A stretch of DNA of 64,000 nt. Source: Rhypophila decipiens (lineage: Eukaryota > Ascomycota > Sordariomycetes > Sordariales > Naviculisporaceae). Under the pieces are notes generated by a model that worked only from the letters and a program-made list of their open reading frames with translations, searched no databases and was not told the DNA's origin. The stretch lies in assembly GCA_033297075.1 (NCBI GenBank), contig MU858068.1, positions 270,142 to 334,141 on the forward strand. The letters are read 5' to 3'. Shown here one piece after another: positions 12,818 through 24,371 of this stretch (position 1 is its first letter; every line of letters starts with the position of its first letter). The position numbers were made by a program, and so were the translations under genes.

Positions 12818-13864
12818 CTATCCCGAGCGATCCATCTGGCCTATGAATGACAATGTCTTGGGCTGAAAGGGCTGAAAGGCGCTCGTAAGTGCTGGAATCA
12901 GGTCATTGCTCGTTGGGTAGACCTGGGATTCCAAGTCGAATGACACGTCCGAGATACGGAGATTCTGCACCGATTGCAGAGCAGTGGAAAACTGGAGAAT
13001 CATGTCGCGAACGAACTTGGCGTAGCGGTCAGGGTGGCGGCGAAAGTGAGCGTCCCGACGAACGTGGGTGACCTGAAGTACAAGGGGTTCGAAAAAATTT
13101 TCCCAGCTGGAAGCCGACGGACAGGCCCTTGCCTTTCGCAAGAAAGCCCCTTGCGTGTCCCGATGAGTAGAAACGAACTCGACACTCCTAGCCCGTCGAC
13201 CCGACATTTGAGCAATGGCGCCCGCTATAATGACAGGAAAGGGGCTGATGGCTCCCCTATAGTAATCCCTTCGCTCGCAAAGGTCTCCTTGTCGTCGAAA
13301 ATGCTCGACGTAGAGAGTGTACGCCCTCCGTGTATTCACCACGACCACTCTCTCGAACTTGGAGCAAGCGAGTAATCTCTCTTTGTTTAGGCCTCCCCAG
13401 CTCACGGCCCTGTTTTGTAGCCTCTTGCTAATTTCCATGGCTTGCCTGACTGTCGGATCGCGTCCATTGCAGCTGTAAACACCGTTGGACCTGGTGTCAT
13501 CTCCCATGATTGCCCCCAAGCACCGTTGAAAAAAACAAGGATGCGGAAGACGAGGAGAGAAAACGTCAAGCATAATCTTTATGCTGCGAATGCCTCGGCT
13601 GATGAGTGGATGATTCGAGACGTGCCGAAGACGGTCGATGGAGGACTGCCGAAAGTCTATTCGGATAGACGGAATCAGGAGGGGACTAGAGATTCTATAA
13701 AATTGACGGCATGTCAGCCGCAAGCTCTGAATGGTTCGGATATGTTCGGGGACAGGGTGTCGGTTTCGGTCACCCCTGTCAGATGATGACGGTTGTCCGC
13801 ATACCTCGAAGATGAGAAGGAGAAGCTCCTCCGGGAGGCGGGCTAATAGAGAGCCTTGGCTCAT
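12818..13864 (-). CDS. F-box domain protein
   Basis: Likely a substrate-recognition subunit of an SCF ubiquitin ligase. Single exon, 348 aa. An F-box of about 50 residues lies at the N terminus: LARLPEELLLLIFEVC, a short insert, then LRLTCRQFYRISSPLLIPSI. The remainder has no repeats I recognise; it contains a basic Arg-rich region (MSGRRARSVEF, HFRRHPDRYAKFVRD) and a Leu-rich C-terminal part that could form degenerate leucine-rich repeats. The start at 13864 puts the F-box at residue 8, usual for fungal proteins. No target can be inferred. Confidence 0.8.
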   Translation of the reverse strand: MSQGSLLARLPEELLLLIFEVCGQPSSSDRGDRNRHPVPEHIRTIQSLRLTCRQFYRISSPLLIPSIRIDFRQSSIDRLRHVSNHPLISRGIRSIKIMLDVFSPRLPHPCFFQRCLGAIMGDDTRSNGVYSCNGRDPTVRQAMEISKRLQNRAVSWGGLNKERLLACSKFERVVVVNTRRAYTLYVEHFRRQGDLCERRDYYRGAISPFPVIIAGAIAQMSGRRARSVEFVSTHRDTQGAFLRKARACPSASSWENFFEPLVLQVTHVRRDAHFRRHPDRYAKFVRDMILQFSTALQSVQNLRISDVSFDLESQVYPTSNDLIPALTSAFQPFQPKTLSFIGQMDRSG

Positions 13865-14074
13865 CTTTGATGGTATCTGTAGGTTGGTGTTGTCTGGTGG
13901 TCAGAATTGAAGAGTGAAGAAATGAGTGTGTGAAATCAAGGATTGTGGGAGGGGAACCGAGCTTCTTATACCGCCTGGACCAGCCCTTAAAGTTTGGGAG
14001 GTGGTGGCAAATCTAAGTATGGAACATGGAAATTTGACCTCCACACCAATATTTTCAGTAAAGTCTAAATCTAG

Positions 14075-15443
14075 TTAAAGCTCCTCGTGCTCTCTCCCTT
14101 TAGCAGCCGGATCCTCCCAAGCCTTCACCTTGCCGTCGATAACATCGTCGAGAAACCTTTCCACCTGTGCAGCTGTAGGCAACTTGGCCAGAGACTTTTT
14201 GTAATGAAACTTGTCTCCCGTGTTGGTGTTCTCCAGCACCAAGCCGGTCTTGGATCCGGCCTTGAGACCCAAGATGGATGGCATATCCGGGTATTCGGTC
14301 ACGTCGGTGATGGTGAAGTGGAGGAAGTCGGCATATTTCTTTGCCAAGGGACGGATCTCTTTGCGGAATGCCTCTTTGGTTTCCTCAGAGGAGGCAAAGA
14401 AGTGAACCAGAGATTTTTGAGACTAACACAACATGGGAATACTGATCAGTACCAAATTGGCCAGACTTGGATGCAGAAAAAACTTACTGCGGTGTATTCA
14501 GCCTCATTCCTCCTTGTGAGCTCAGGAATTAGGGGGTCAGAACAAAGCTTGACAAACGACTCGAGCGCGTCGACCGTGGCAACATCCAGAGTCTCGTGCT
14601 TTGTGTCGTCAATGTTGTTGTAACACGTCATCGAGGACTTCTTCTTTCCACTCGTTGACGACAGGATGAAGCTGTAACGATCCCGATAGGTCTTGGCCAG
14701 CGCCTTGAACCGATCCCAAAAGTCCCAGTCCTCTGCTCGGAGATGGGCCATGATGACCACTGCGTCTATTGCGCTCAGAGACTCGATATTGTCGTCGTTT
14801 ACCTCTATCTCGAGAGGTTGTGGCGCAAGGATGCGATGGAGGAACATTGCCATGCTGTTGGAGGTGAGTGGCCTGCTTATCGAATGACAATGTGTGCAGC
14901 ATATGAACATACCTCTTGGCCTTGCGCTCGCCCCTATACCTGTCCATTCTTCCATCACGATGGTATACCCGGATTGTAGGAAACGAGGTAACGTCCAGCT
15001 CTTTGCAGAACTTGAGATGCTCAGTACAGTCAAAGCTGACAATGTTCGGGTCCTTCTCTGACTTTTGCGTGGCGAGCCATTCTTTCTCCAATGCTTTGCT
15101 TTCATCCCTGGCTGATGGTTAGTGAACAAGTCATTCACTCAGGTTACTGGAACTGAAGCATCATACTGGGTTGGCTAGCATAGTGAGCCACGAATTGTCA
15201 GCATCTTACTCTTATGTCTGAGTCGGGATGTCTTACATATACAACTTCATTCGGAGACTAATGTTAGCTTGAGCGACTGATGTAGTTCCGACATTGGTAG
15301 CTAGAGGAAAACTTACAAGCTACGTAAACATAAGCACTCGAATCCAATGCTTCCTGAAGATCCGTTTGGCTGACGTGGTTCCACGCACACACGGATGAGG
15401 TTCCTAATGTCAGGAGTGCAAGCAATAAACCAGAGCGCTTCAT
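14075..15443 (-). CDS. ER protein disulfide isomerase-like protein without CxxC
   Basis: Secretory, ER-retained PDI-related protein. Exons on the minus strand: 15443-15317, 15111-14913, 14854-14488, 14422-14075, giving 346 aa. Signal peptide MKRSGLLLALLTLG..CAW; a thioredoxin-like first domain with the cis-proline strand SFPTIRVY; one or two further thioredoxin-like domains; C-terminal HEEL, an HDEL-type retention signal. No CxxC active site exists where a PDI would have one (YVYVA followed by RDESKALEKEW), so it should not be an oxidoreductase and may act as a chaperone or subunit. Intron 1 is long (205 nt) and contains a possible 21-nt exon (15260-15240) with good borders, but including it in phase would introduce a stop, so I skip it. 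Divergent from the dioxygenase gene at 15892. Confidence 0.82.
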
Positions 15444-15891
15444 CTTGACTTGAGGGTGGTTTGAACAAGTTGTGTCGACAACTTCCAATTCTACCAGCGG
15501 TATCAATGATATCGCCAAAAGAACAGCTTGTCGTATCCTTCCCTGCATGGAAGATGCATAGAAGAAGCATTTAGCCGCACCATCAACATGATGTGACATG
15601 GCATTGGATTTGGGCGTCTTGTCCCTCAGCCGGCTAATACCTTCATGTTGGACATGCAAGCAGAGGGCTGGACAGGGATAAAATCCGGGGTAAAAAGCTC
15701 CGACTTGACGGTTCATGGACATGTCGTCGTGTCGTGTTAGATGTATTGCCGATGATCGGGACATGTGGCTATCTGTGTGTTAATCCTACAAGGGCAGTCA
15801 TTCACGATCGCCTCTTTGAACTTCTGATGTCGACCTAGAGACACATGCAGCTATCGTCAACGGCGAAAGACCCGAATAAAAAAAGAACAAA
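15444..15891. promoter_or_regulatory. Shared divergent promoter region of PDI-like and P4H-like genes
   Basis: 448 bases separate the two divergent start codons (15443 minus, 15892 plus). No other gene fits here. A common upstream region is seen directly; co-regulation is inference. Confidence 0.45.
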
Positions 15892-16803
15892 ATGCGCCCC
15901 GTCATATCCCTCCTCGCATTGACGCTTCCCAGTCTGGCCAGCAGCAGCTCTGGCCCAGACTCGGGCTCCCAAGTCCCCATCACCCAGTCCAGCTCGGACG
16001 AATACGTCTGCCAACACCCACCATACAAGATCCAGCTCGTCTCTTCCTCGCCTCTAGTAATCTACATCAAGGACTTTCTCACCAAAGCCGAGCGCGACCA
16101 CCTAAGAGAAGTGAGGTGAGTATATTTTGGTTTTCCCCCGTCACCTCTTACCATTGAAATAAGTTCCTAACAGGTCTCTCACACAAACAGCAAGTCAACC
16201 TTCCGACGCTCCGCAGTCTCTCACAACTCGGGCTCCTCCTCCTCGCACCGCACCTCCAAATCGACCTACCTAAAATCAGCCGACGACCCGATAGTCCAAT
16301 GCATCGAGTCCCGCGCACTCCTCTTCCAAGGCCACGACGTCCTCCCCTCGCAACTTGAGCCTCTCCAATTAGTCAGATACACCTCCCAGAAAGAGTACTA
16401 CCGTCTGCACACAGACTGGTTCGACCACAACGACGCCTACAAACTCGCCATCAACGGTGGCAACCGAATCTCGAGCTTCTTCGCCTACGTCTATGTGCGG
16501 AATGATACCACAGGGGGAGGGACCAATTTCCCGCTGATCAACCCGCCCAGGGACGAGAAATGGTGTGATGTGCTGGATTGTGATGAGCCTTGGGAGAAGG
16601 GGGTGACGTTCCGACCGGTGGAAGGGAATGCGATATACTGGGAGAATATGTACCCAGATGGAAGTGGAAAAGGCGATCATAGGACTGTGCATGCTGGATT
16701 GCCTGTTACGAGCGGGGACAAGATTGGGATGAATATCTGGACTAGACAGGTCCCTATTGGGGAGGATGCTAGGGCTGCGTTTGACGAGTATCCTGATCTT
16801 TGA
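15892..16803 (+). CDS. Prolyl 4-hydroxylase-type 2-oxoglutarate/Fe(II) dioxygenase, secreted or ER-lumenal
   Basis: Hydroxylates prolines (or another substrate) using O2, Fe(II) and 2-oxoglutarate. Two exons, 15892-16115 and 16191-16803, joined in phase, give 278 aa. N-terminal signal peptide MRPVISLLALTLPSLAS. The facial triad and cosubstrate residues are all present: HTDWFD supplies His and Asp, TVHAGLPV the distal His, and GDKIGMNIWTR the basic 2-oxoglutarate ligand. The GGGTNFP strand is typical of P4H-like proteins. No HDEL signal (it ends EYPDL), so ER residence would need a partner. The neighbouring divergent gene encodes a PDI-like protein with an ER-retention signal. Confidence 0.87.
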
Positions 16804-17078
16804 ACGTGCATGACGAGGAAAGGGTAGGTGATGGGTATTACATGTAGTAAAAGAAAACAATACTTCAATTCTGCGCCTTTGGCAGCAGGAGCGTGCGTGA
16901 TATGTACATATAGGTACCCAAGTAGATACAAATAGTCGAGGTAACCGTTGTTGGGTGAAGGAACCATGTTCACTGCAACTCGCCTGACGAATCCCTCCTC
17001 CCACTAACGCCAATAAAAGACAGCCAAAACAGAACGCGACAAGACATGTACAGTTCATAGGCAATCACAGTCGCCCAG

Positions 17079-19778
17079 TCATGTCTCGACAAGACCAGCT
17101 CCGACACCTGCCTGGCCAACTGGAAGCTCCGGCGCCGGTATGGCAGGGATGGGAGGCGTGCAGCCCATTTCCGGGCCAGCAACCCCAAACATTTCGGCAT
17201 CGGGCGGAGAAGGCGGTGGCGGTTCCGGATTCCTCTGTAGACCCAAGCCCGTCAACAACATGGCCGCACTGGAATCGTCCATAGAATACGGTAATGTCTG
17301 GGCCAGAGAAGCTAGGTCATAGTGGGCACCGGCCAAGTCACGCGCAGCAGTCAGGCTGCGGAGCAATCGTGAAGCCTCGGCAGCGTCGGGATGGCTCGCA
17401 CCCATAGACGCCAGCTGCAGCGAACCAATGGTGACCAGGTCAGCGGGTTCCGAAGTGAACAATGGCAGCATTGTATCCGAGATTGGTTCGGAACAAGACG
17501 ACGTCTTTTCTGGTGCTGAGCTCGACAGGCTCGTAGGATCGCTTGTGCAGGACAGATCCGACGCTGACAAGACCGATGGGCGGCGGCGGGGCGCTACCAC
17601 ATCCACAGCTGGGGAAGACGGCGTCTGGGTTCCAGGTGGGAAAATGTTGAGATTCCTTGGCGAGTCGGTGTTGGTTGGCGTGATTCCAATGGCAGGGGAT
17701 TCCGCAAGGCCTGCTTGTTGAGGAGTGGGACACGGAGTCTCGGTTGTCAGCGTCAGCTGGTACAGAACAGCAGCGTAGACCATGTGTGGGAGCAACGATG
17801 GCAGCTGGGCAAGAGAGTAGCGAGTTTGGTAAGTGCTCGTGATGAATATGATGGCCTCGGACGACTGGCGACAGATGGCCTGGGCCGTGGCTCCATGTCG
17901 CAACCTCGGCGGTGTCCCGTCCTTCAGACTAGCTGTCGTCTTGACAAAAGGACGCAATAGACAGAGCAGGCAGTAATGATACCATGTCCTAGCGGAGAAG
18001 CGTGTCGGATCAGCAAACCTCCTAGGGTGAGGTCACAAACAAGACGGGCAGACGACTTACTGGGCAAACAAGAGATCGGGAGAGCTGTCAATATCCACTC
18101 CGAGGGACTCACTAAACTGGGAGTAGTAGTCCAGACACTTTCCGTATGCGTTCTCCAGGTCCTCGGCCGTCATGGCTCTGGAGAAGTTGTACGAGGCAAA
18201 GGTGTGAACTACCTCGGTGACCTCGAACAGAAACCTTGCGATCGGGTGGCAGTATTGTAGCTCTGCAAAGAATTGCATCTGAAGCGATATCCCTAGACGT
18301 TATATGTAAGCCAACATTACAGACTTAAACAATGAACATGTGTCTCACCTCGCTCGACGCGAACTTCCGGGACGTCTTGGCCTTGGATTTCGGGAAAGGA
18401 TTGCAACTTCATAAACAACGGACCCGTGTTTGGTTCCAAACGGCCTGTGGCGAGACGTAATAACCTATTGGCAGTGCACATGATCAGAAGCTGGTCGACA
18501 TCGACATTGCAAGGCCACTCACCTGATGAGGGAAAATCCTCCACAAAACGCGGCTGCTCTAACTGTCCTGAAATCCCTATCCGTCTCCTCCGTCTGCTGC
18601 TTCGTTTGAAGCATAAGATGAATAGAGGCCCTGACAGACTCCCAGGCGAGTTCCCAAGCTGCATCATCATTGCCCTGGCTGACCTCGGTCAAGGCCAGCA
18701 CGCCGAGTGCCTGTATGCTTGGGAGGCTGACATGGTTAGGTTCCAGTGACAGCAGTCGTTTCGCCTCGCCAAGAAAGGCATCACCAAAAGTAATTCTAGA
18801 TACAAGCTGGGAGTTGGCGTCGAAAAACTTGCAGGCCCTGCCGAGAATGGCATTCACCAAGGCCTGCGAGCAGAACCGTGTGTTCCCTTCTCGAAAGTCT
18901 TTCATGAACTGCGCTTCCGGGACAAGACAAAGTGAGGTTGAGCACCCCGAGAAGAAGCGACCAAAGAGCCGCTGAACAAGACGCGTATCCGACACCACGC
19001 TGGTCCATGTTCGAACAATCTGCTCCGTCAGGGCACCTTGGCCTGCTTCTTGTTCGGGAGTAAAGTAATTCATCGGTGTCGCCGCAATACTCGGTCTCTG
19101 TCTCATGAACTCAGAAGGCGGCGGTGGATAAACAAGACTGTGGTTCCGGAATGGCAGCCGATTCGCCGAAGCAAGGTCGCCCGAGAAGCTGGTTCGCGGC
19201 GTGGTGTCGAACGAGCCAAAGGGCTGACTGAAGTTGTGATTGCTCAAGCTCCCAAAGCTCCGAGTTCGGAACCTCGTAGAGCTGGATGTATCAGAATGGA
19301 GCGATCCTTGTATGCGAAAGGGAGAGGCTGTATATGTGGGAGTATCGTCGAGCTGGCCCGTGTCGGCGAGACATTGGGATGGTCTCCTGGAAATGCATGG
19401 AACATCCTTCATGGAATAGATCCAATCAGCAATGTCGTCAGGAGACTCGTCGCTGCGTAGTCGTTCCAAAACAGCTTCCCATTGCTTTGGGTCGTTGTTG
19501 GTCAAGGCCCGAATGAGTGCAAAGCCTTGTCGTTGTTCGTTCCGTAGCCGCTCAATCTCGGATCTCAGGTGGTCTTTTGTTCGCCACTTTTTGTCCTCGT
19601 AGGCGCATTCTTCTCCACGAGATCTGCACCTGCGGCATGGCATTTGACCATCGCACTGATTCCTTGATTAGCACTAGAACCTGTGACAAGTCGGATCATC
19701 ACAAGCAAACCATACCTTGGTCCTCTTCTTGCGACATACAAGACATGCATTTGGGGTAAGATGTTGCCTGGGCATCAT
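17079..19778 (-). CDS. Zn2Cys6 transcription factor with fungal_trans middle domain
   Basis: Nuclear DNA-binding regulator. Five exons on the minus strand: 19778-19716, 19655-18523, 18464-18349, 18292-18061, 17988-17079; all phases close, 817 aa. The binuclear zinc cluster is split by intron 1: [10 protein letters not shown] then [17 protein letters not shown], a correct Cx2Cx6Cx5Cx2Cx6C. A coiled linker follows ([15 protein letters not shown]), then [18 protein letters not shown] as in NirA-type factors, and a fungal_trans domain from about residue 230 to 600 including [14 protein letters not shown]. The C terminus is Pro/Ser-rich, plausibly an activation domain. Two adjacent ATG codons exist; I use the first. 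Target genes cannot be read from the sequence. Confidence 0.9.
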
Positions 19779-21872
19779 GGCACACTTCCTGCTGTCAAGC
19801 CCGATATCCGCTGGTCTTCCGAGGACGGGATGCTCTGTGTCCAACGTTTAGGATTGTGTGGCATTGGTTGTGCCGATCCTGGTTTGCTACCTATCCGGAG
19901 ATCTAGATACGCACAGGTTCAACCAACTGACCTGGGCGAGTTGGCCCCCATTGATAGAGATGCACGCTCACAAGCCAATGCCTGACTGAGGGTTGTGGCG
20001 AGTGAAGGAGGTCGGTGAGGAACAAAGAGTGCAGAAGGGTCTTGGGCCGAAGCTAGCAAGGTAATAATATGCCAATCGTCACTCACTGCCACACAGCCAC
20101 AGCGCAGGATTTGAGATGAGGCGAGACAAGAGGGGATTGGATTAGGACGAGAAGGCCTTCTCGGAAACTGAGCAGCACTGATAACAGGATGTCACAAATG
20201 GCCTTGTTGAGGGGGGGAACTGGCAAGCCCATTGACAACAACAAATGCACAAACAAGGCGAGGCGCTCCATGTGCGGAGAAGAGATGGATGGCTCTGACT
20301 GATGACACCCATACGGCCCTGGCTAGGTCCGAACTGAGTTGGCCATCTGTGACACCATGGGCACGAGCCGCCATCCATTTCGATAGAGGGGGCAAGGATG
20401 AGCTCAGCAAAACCAGAGCCAGGATGCCAGTAAATGACGATATCTGTAAAGATTTCGCATCCTCTGGGAAATAAGCGGCAGGGCATCCACGGCATCTTGG
20501 CGACAGTCCCATTGAAAGAAATGGTGATGGACGCGCAGTCAGTCTTGTTCCTGAGAAGAACATGATGGATATTCATGAAGGGGGTATCAAAGGATTGGAA
20601 AATGGGCTGTTGAAAATCTAGAGGAACTCTAGATGTTCGTGGCGAAGGAGACCGTGTAGAATATAATAGGAAGAACGATGAAAACCAAAAAGTCATAAAG
20701 CAAGCCCATCATGTCCATGCGTGTTTGGTCTGGCTCTGCCGAGTGGAGAGGCAGAAGAATGTGAGATCCATCAGATGGTTCAAAGCCAGTACAACTACCG
20801 GTATCCCGGTAGATGAACAAGGCTCGGAAAGTTACGCGTCAGAGTTGTCTGTGCTAATGTACGGAGTGATTACAAAAGACAGAGCGGGAGAAGCCCGAGC
20901 GAGCTGTCAAACATTTGGCCGAGGGGGGAAGAGTGCGAAGACGCAGAACAACACTCTTTCCGTGTTCAGGCCAAAAGATTTTGCAACCTCGATGTCCGAA
21001 CTTATTGAGAGCCATCACGATCTGAGCATGATGCATGGATTGGATGACAAGATGGGTAAAGCGACATTGCGAACTGCTTGTGTCATCGACTCAAATGAGA
21101 TCCCATGACTTGACGAGACTTCTGGTTCGAACTGACGATGCAGGAGAGTGAGGTGAACATGGCGTAGATGTGTCTGCAGCATATGTAGACAGTTTCTGGG
21201 CACTTGATCAGGGAGTGTCGTGGGTAAGTTTAGGAGTCAGGAGAGGCATCTTCCTGGTTGATATCATGCGGGGAAAAGGGATAAAGGTGAGAATTTGCCC
21301 GGCAAAGCGGCAACGGGCTCACGAAGAAGTGATAAAAGGATGTGGGTGTGCTGCGTAACTATTCTGGAATAACAGCGTCAGTTTTTCGTTCTCGGCCGAT
21401 TCTCATCGTGAGCGGCTCGCGGGAAAGGAGACGGGTCGAGAAAACTGCGAGACAAACTCTGATAGAATGTGAGGAGCGTGACGACGGAAATGGATTGGGA
21501 GATTTGGCAACATATTATTGCTTCAAGTCAAGGGTTGGAAAATGCGGGTGGCTGGAGGAAAGAAAGAGCGTCATCAATGGGGTGATATCAGAATGACGAT
21601 GAGGTTCAATTGAAGATGGCCCGGGAGATGGAACGCGAGACGTGATTGTTGAGGGCGCGAGAGATGAGCGATCTCACGTGAGAGAACTCGGGCCCTGAAG
21701 AGCCCCCCACTGCCCCCAGACCGGCCCCACTTATCCTCTCTGCCGGCCGGCAACCAGCAGCAGCTCTGAATATGGGCCTTGGCGCTTTCGAGAATATCGC
21801 GACAAAGTCAACGACACTTTGCATTGTCCACTCCGCTCTCCTTCACAGCCCGCCCTCACCAGTTTGCCCAAT
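19779..21872. other. Long intergenic region upstream of the Zn2Cys6 factor
   Basis: About 2.1 kb between divergent genes. Several short ORFs, the longest 184 codons on the minus strand at 20142-20696, show no domain, low-complexity or splice evidence. The region may hold a long promoter or 5' leader for the regulator. No repeat or RNA gene was recognised. Confidence 0.45.
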
Positions 21873-22333
21873 ATGCAGCCTACGCGCTTTCTCCTCAAAA
21901 ACAGATCAGTGTGGAAAGGTAAAGGGAGCTCCAGTTTACCCCTTTTTTGCTGAGTCCGAAGCTTTGCGACATCCAAACCCATGACAAGATCTGTTTTTTG
22001 CCCTCAGCCTCTGCTAACAGTATGCGGTTGAACAGGGCCACATATCGTCCCTCTCCCGATTGTTCGACCCGAGGCTGGCAAGAAGATTGCGCCTATCCGA
22101 ACCCAAGCGCGATCAGCCACCATCCTCCCCAACTTTGTCGGTCTCAAGTTCCAAATACACAATGGCAAGGTCTACCACGACGTGACCATCACAGAGGACA
22201 TGGTTGGACATAAGCTGGGTGAATTTGCGCAGTATGGGTTTCTCGCCCCTTAGTGTGCATTCGCTGGTTCATGGGACTAATTGCGGTTGATCCAATTTAT
22301 AGGACACGGAAACCCTTCATCTGGAAGAGATAA
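21873..22333 (+). CDS. RSM19: Mitochondrial small-subunit ribosomal protein uS19m
   Basis: Component of the head of the mitochondrial small ribosomal subunit. Three exons, 21873-21918, 22036-22231 and 22303-22333, give 90 aa, the usual length. The S19 fold is clear: basic N terminus ([18 protein letters not shown]), then [37 protein letters not shown] and [13 protein letters not shown], ending a few residues after the conserved FAQTR. It converges with the TAF10 gene. The last exon contributes only ten codons but completes a family-typical C terminus, which supports the splicing. Confidence 0.93.
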
Positions 22334-22952
22334 TGCGGCTCCCCGACCTGTATATCGACGGCGAGCATATATCGAGCGTTTTGTATTTATCTGGCGTTTT
22401 TTTCGTTCATCTAGGGCGGTAGAGGGCGGTTGGGCATATATCATCGGCCGTGTACTTGTACAAGGAGAAGCTGTAACATCAATAGATTTTGGCTGGAGAT
22501 TCAGTTGGCGAAGTGGCATGATAATTGGTGACCGATTGCTGGCCCAGTATGGAGAGCGAATTAGGCATGCTACCAGCCGTAAGGCAGATGAATGTTGTAG
22601 GAAGGAGGTTCGTATTCTGATTTCTAGGAGTGGCACCCAGGACCGTCATGAATGCCACGACCAAGGCTTCAAATGAGTATCAAGGTATAATGAAATCGTG
22701 CATACATTTCATTAGATCGAATTATATTCGCTGCTGGTTTAAAAGAAGAAAACAGATGTTGTCAATTTTGCCGTCATTGCGGAAACCACGCCAAACGCCA
22801 TACCAGCCTGTTCAGTCCTCGACGCCTTTATACCAACCCAATCAACCCATCCAGAACAGCGCCGATGCAATACGTAAATAGAAATGAAACGCCCTCGAGA
22901 ATAATAGTTCGCCCCAACAACGGATAACCCAAGACGCCCAAAACAAAACCCC
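22334..22952. other. Convergent intergenic region, no gene seen
   Basis: About 620 bases between the 3' ends of RSM19 and TAF10. Short ORFs on both strands are not supported by motifs or splice sites. Confidence 0.5.
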
Positions 22953-23800
<848 letters not shown>

Positions 23801-24371
23801 CGTCTTGTGTCACCCGCTGCTTCTAACTTTTGCTCTTTTGATTCGCCCTCGTGGTTGATAACAAACGCAGCTGGAAGGCGCGATTGATTGATAAATCGTG
23901 ATTCGATAAGACTGGTTGTCGGCTTGCAGGGCGGAAAGCCAAGAAATGCCGTCCCACACGAGTGTGTCGTGCACGATGTCTGAAGATGACTGGTAATTCT
24001 TCAACAGGCTGCAGTCGGATCTTTACCCAAGACTGTTAGTGGCCTGACGGAGGTTGGTGGGGTCACGTGGGTCAGGGTCTCCAGGGTTTCTCGATTTGGG
24101 GAAGCTAATCATAGATGCGTCACTGTGGGGTCAAATAGTGGTTAAGGCCCGCGGCCCGCCCTTATTCACGGCTACAGTCATTAGAGTGTTGACATTTACG
24201 AGTACAAATCCCAGCTGGCTGTGATATCGTACTTGATCTTGGGATTAGATATAGTACGTAGTTACAAGGCGAGCTAAGGCCTTTTGCTCATGAGTGCACA
24301 GTCACAGAGCGCTACATCTAAGAAAGAAACAACGTGCATCCCTTTTTCCACGTCTCAGTCCTCAACTTTTT
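23801..24371. other. TAF10 upstream region
   Basis: About 570 bases holding the TAF10 promoter and the 3' flank of MRE11. A CACGTG palindrome lies at about 24064. No gene was seen. Confidence 0.4.

Noticed and set aside
15444..15764. Extension of the PDI-like reading frame upstream to 15764
   Set aside because: The signal peptide begins exactly at the ATG at 15443; the upstream open frame lacks coding features and would bury the signal sequence.
20142..20696. 184-codon minus-strand ORF upstream of the Zn2Cys6 factor
   Set aside because: Ser/Pro/Cys-rich with no family motif and overlapping equally long frames on the other strand; looks like chance.
22281..22676. 131-codon plus-strand ORF at the end of RSM19
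   Set aside because: Starts inside the intron and overlaps the last RSM19 exon in another frame; no conserved motif.
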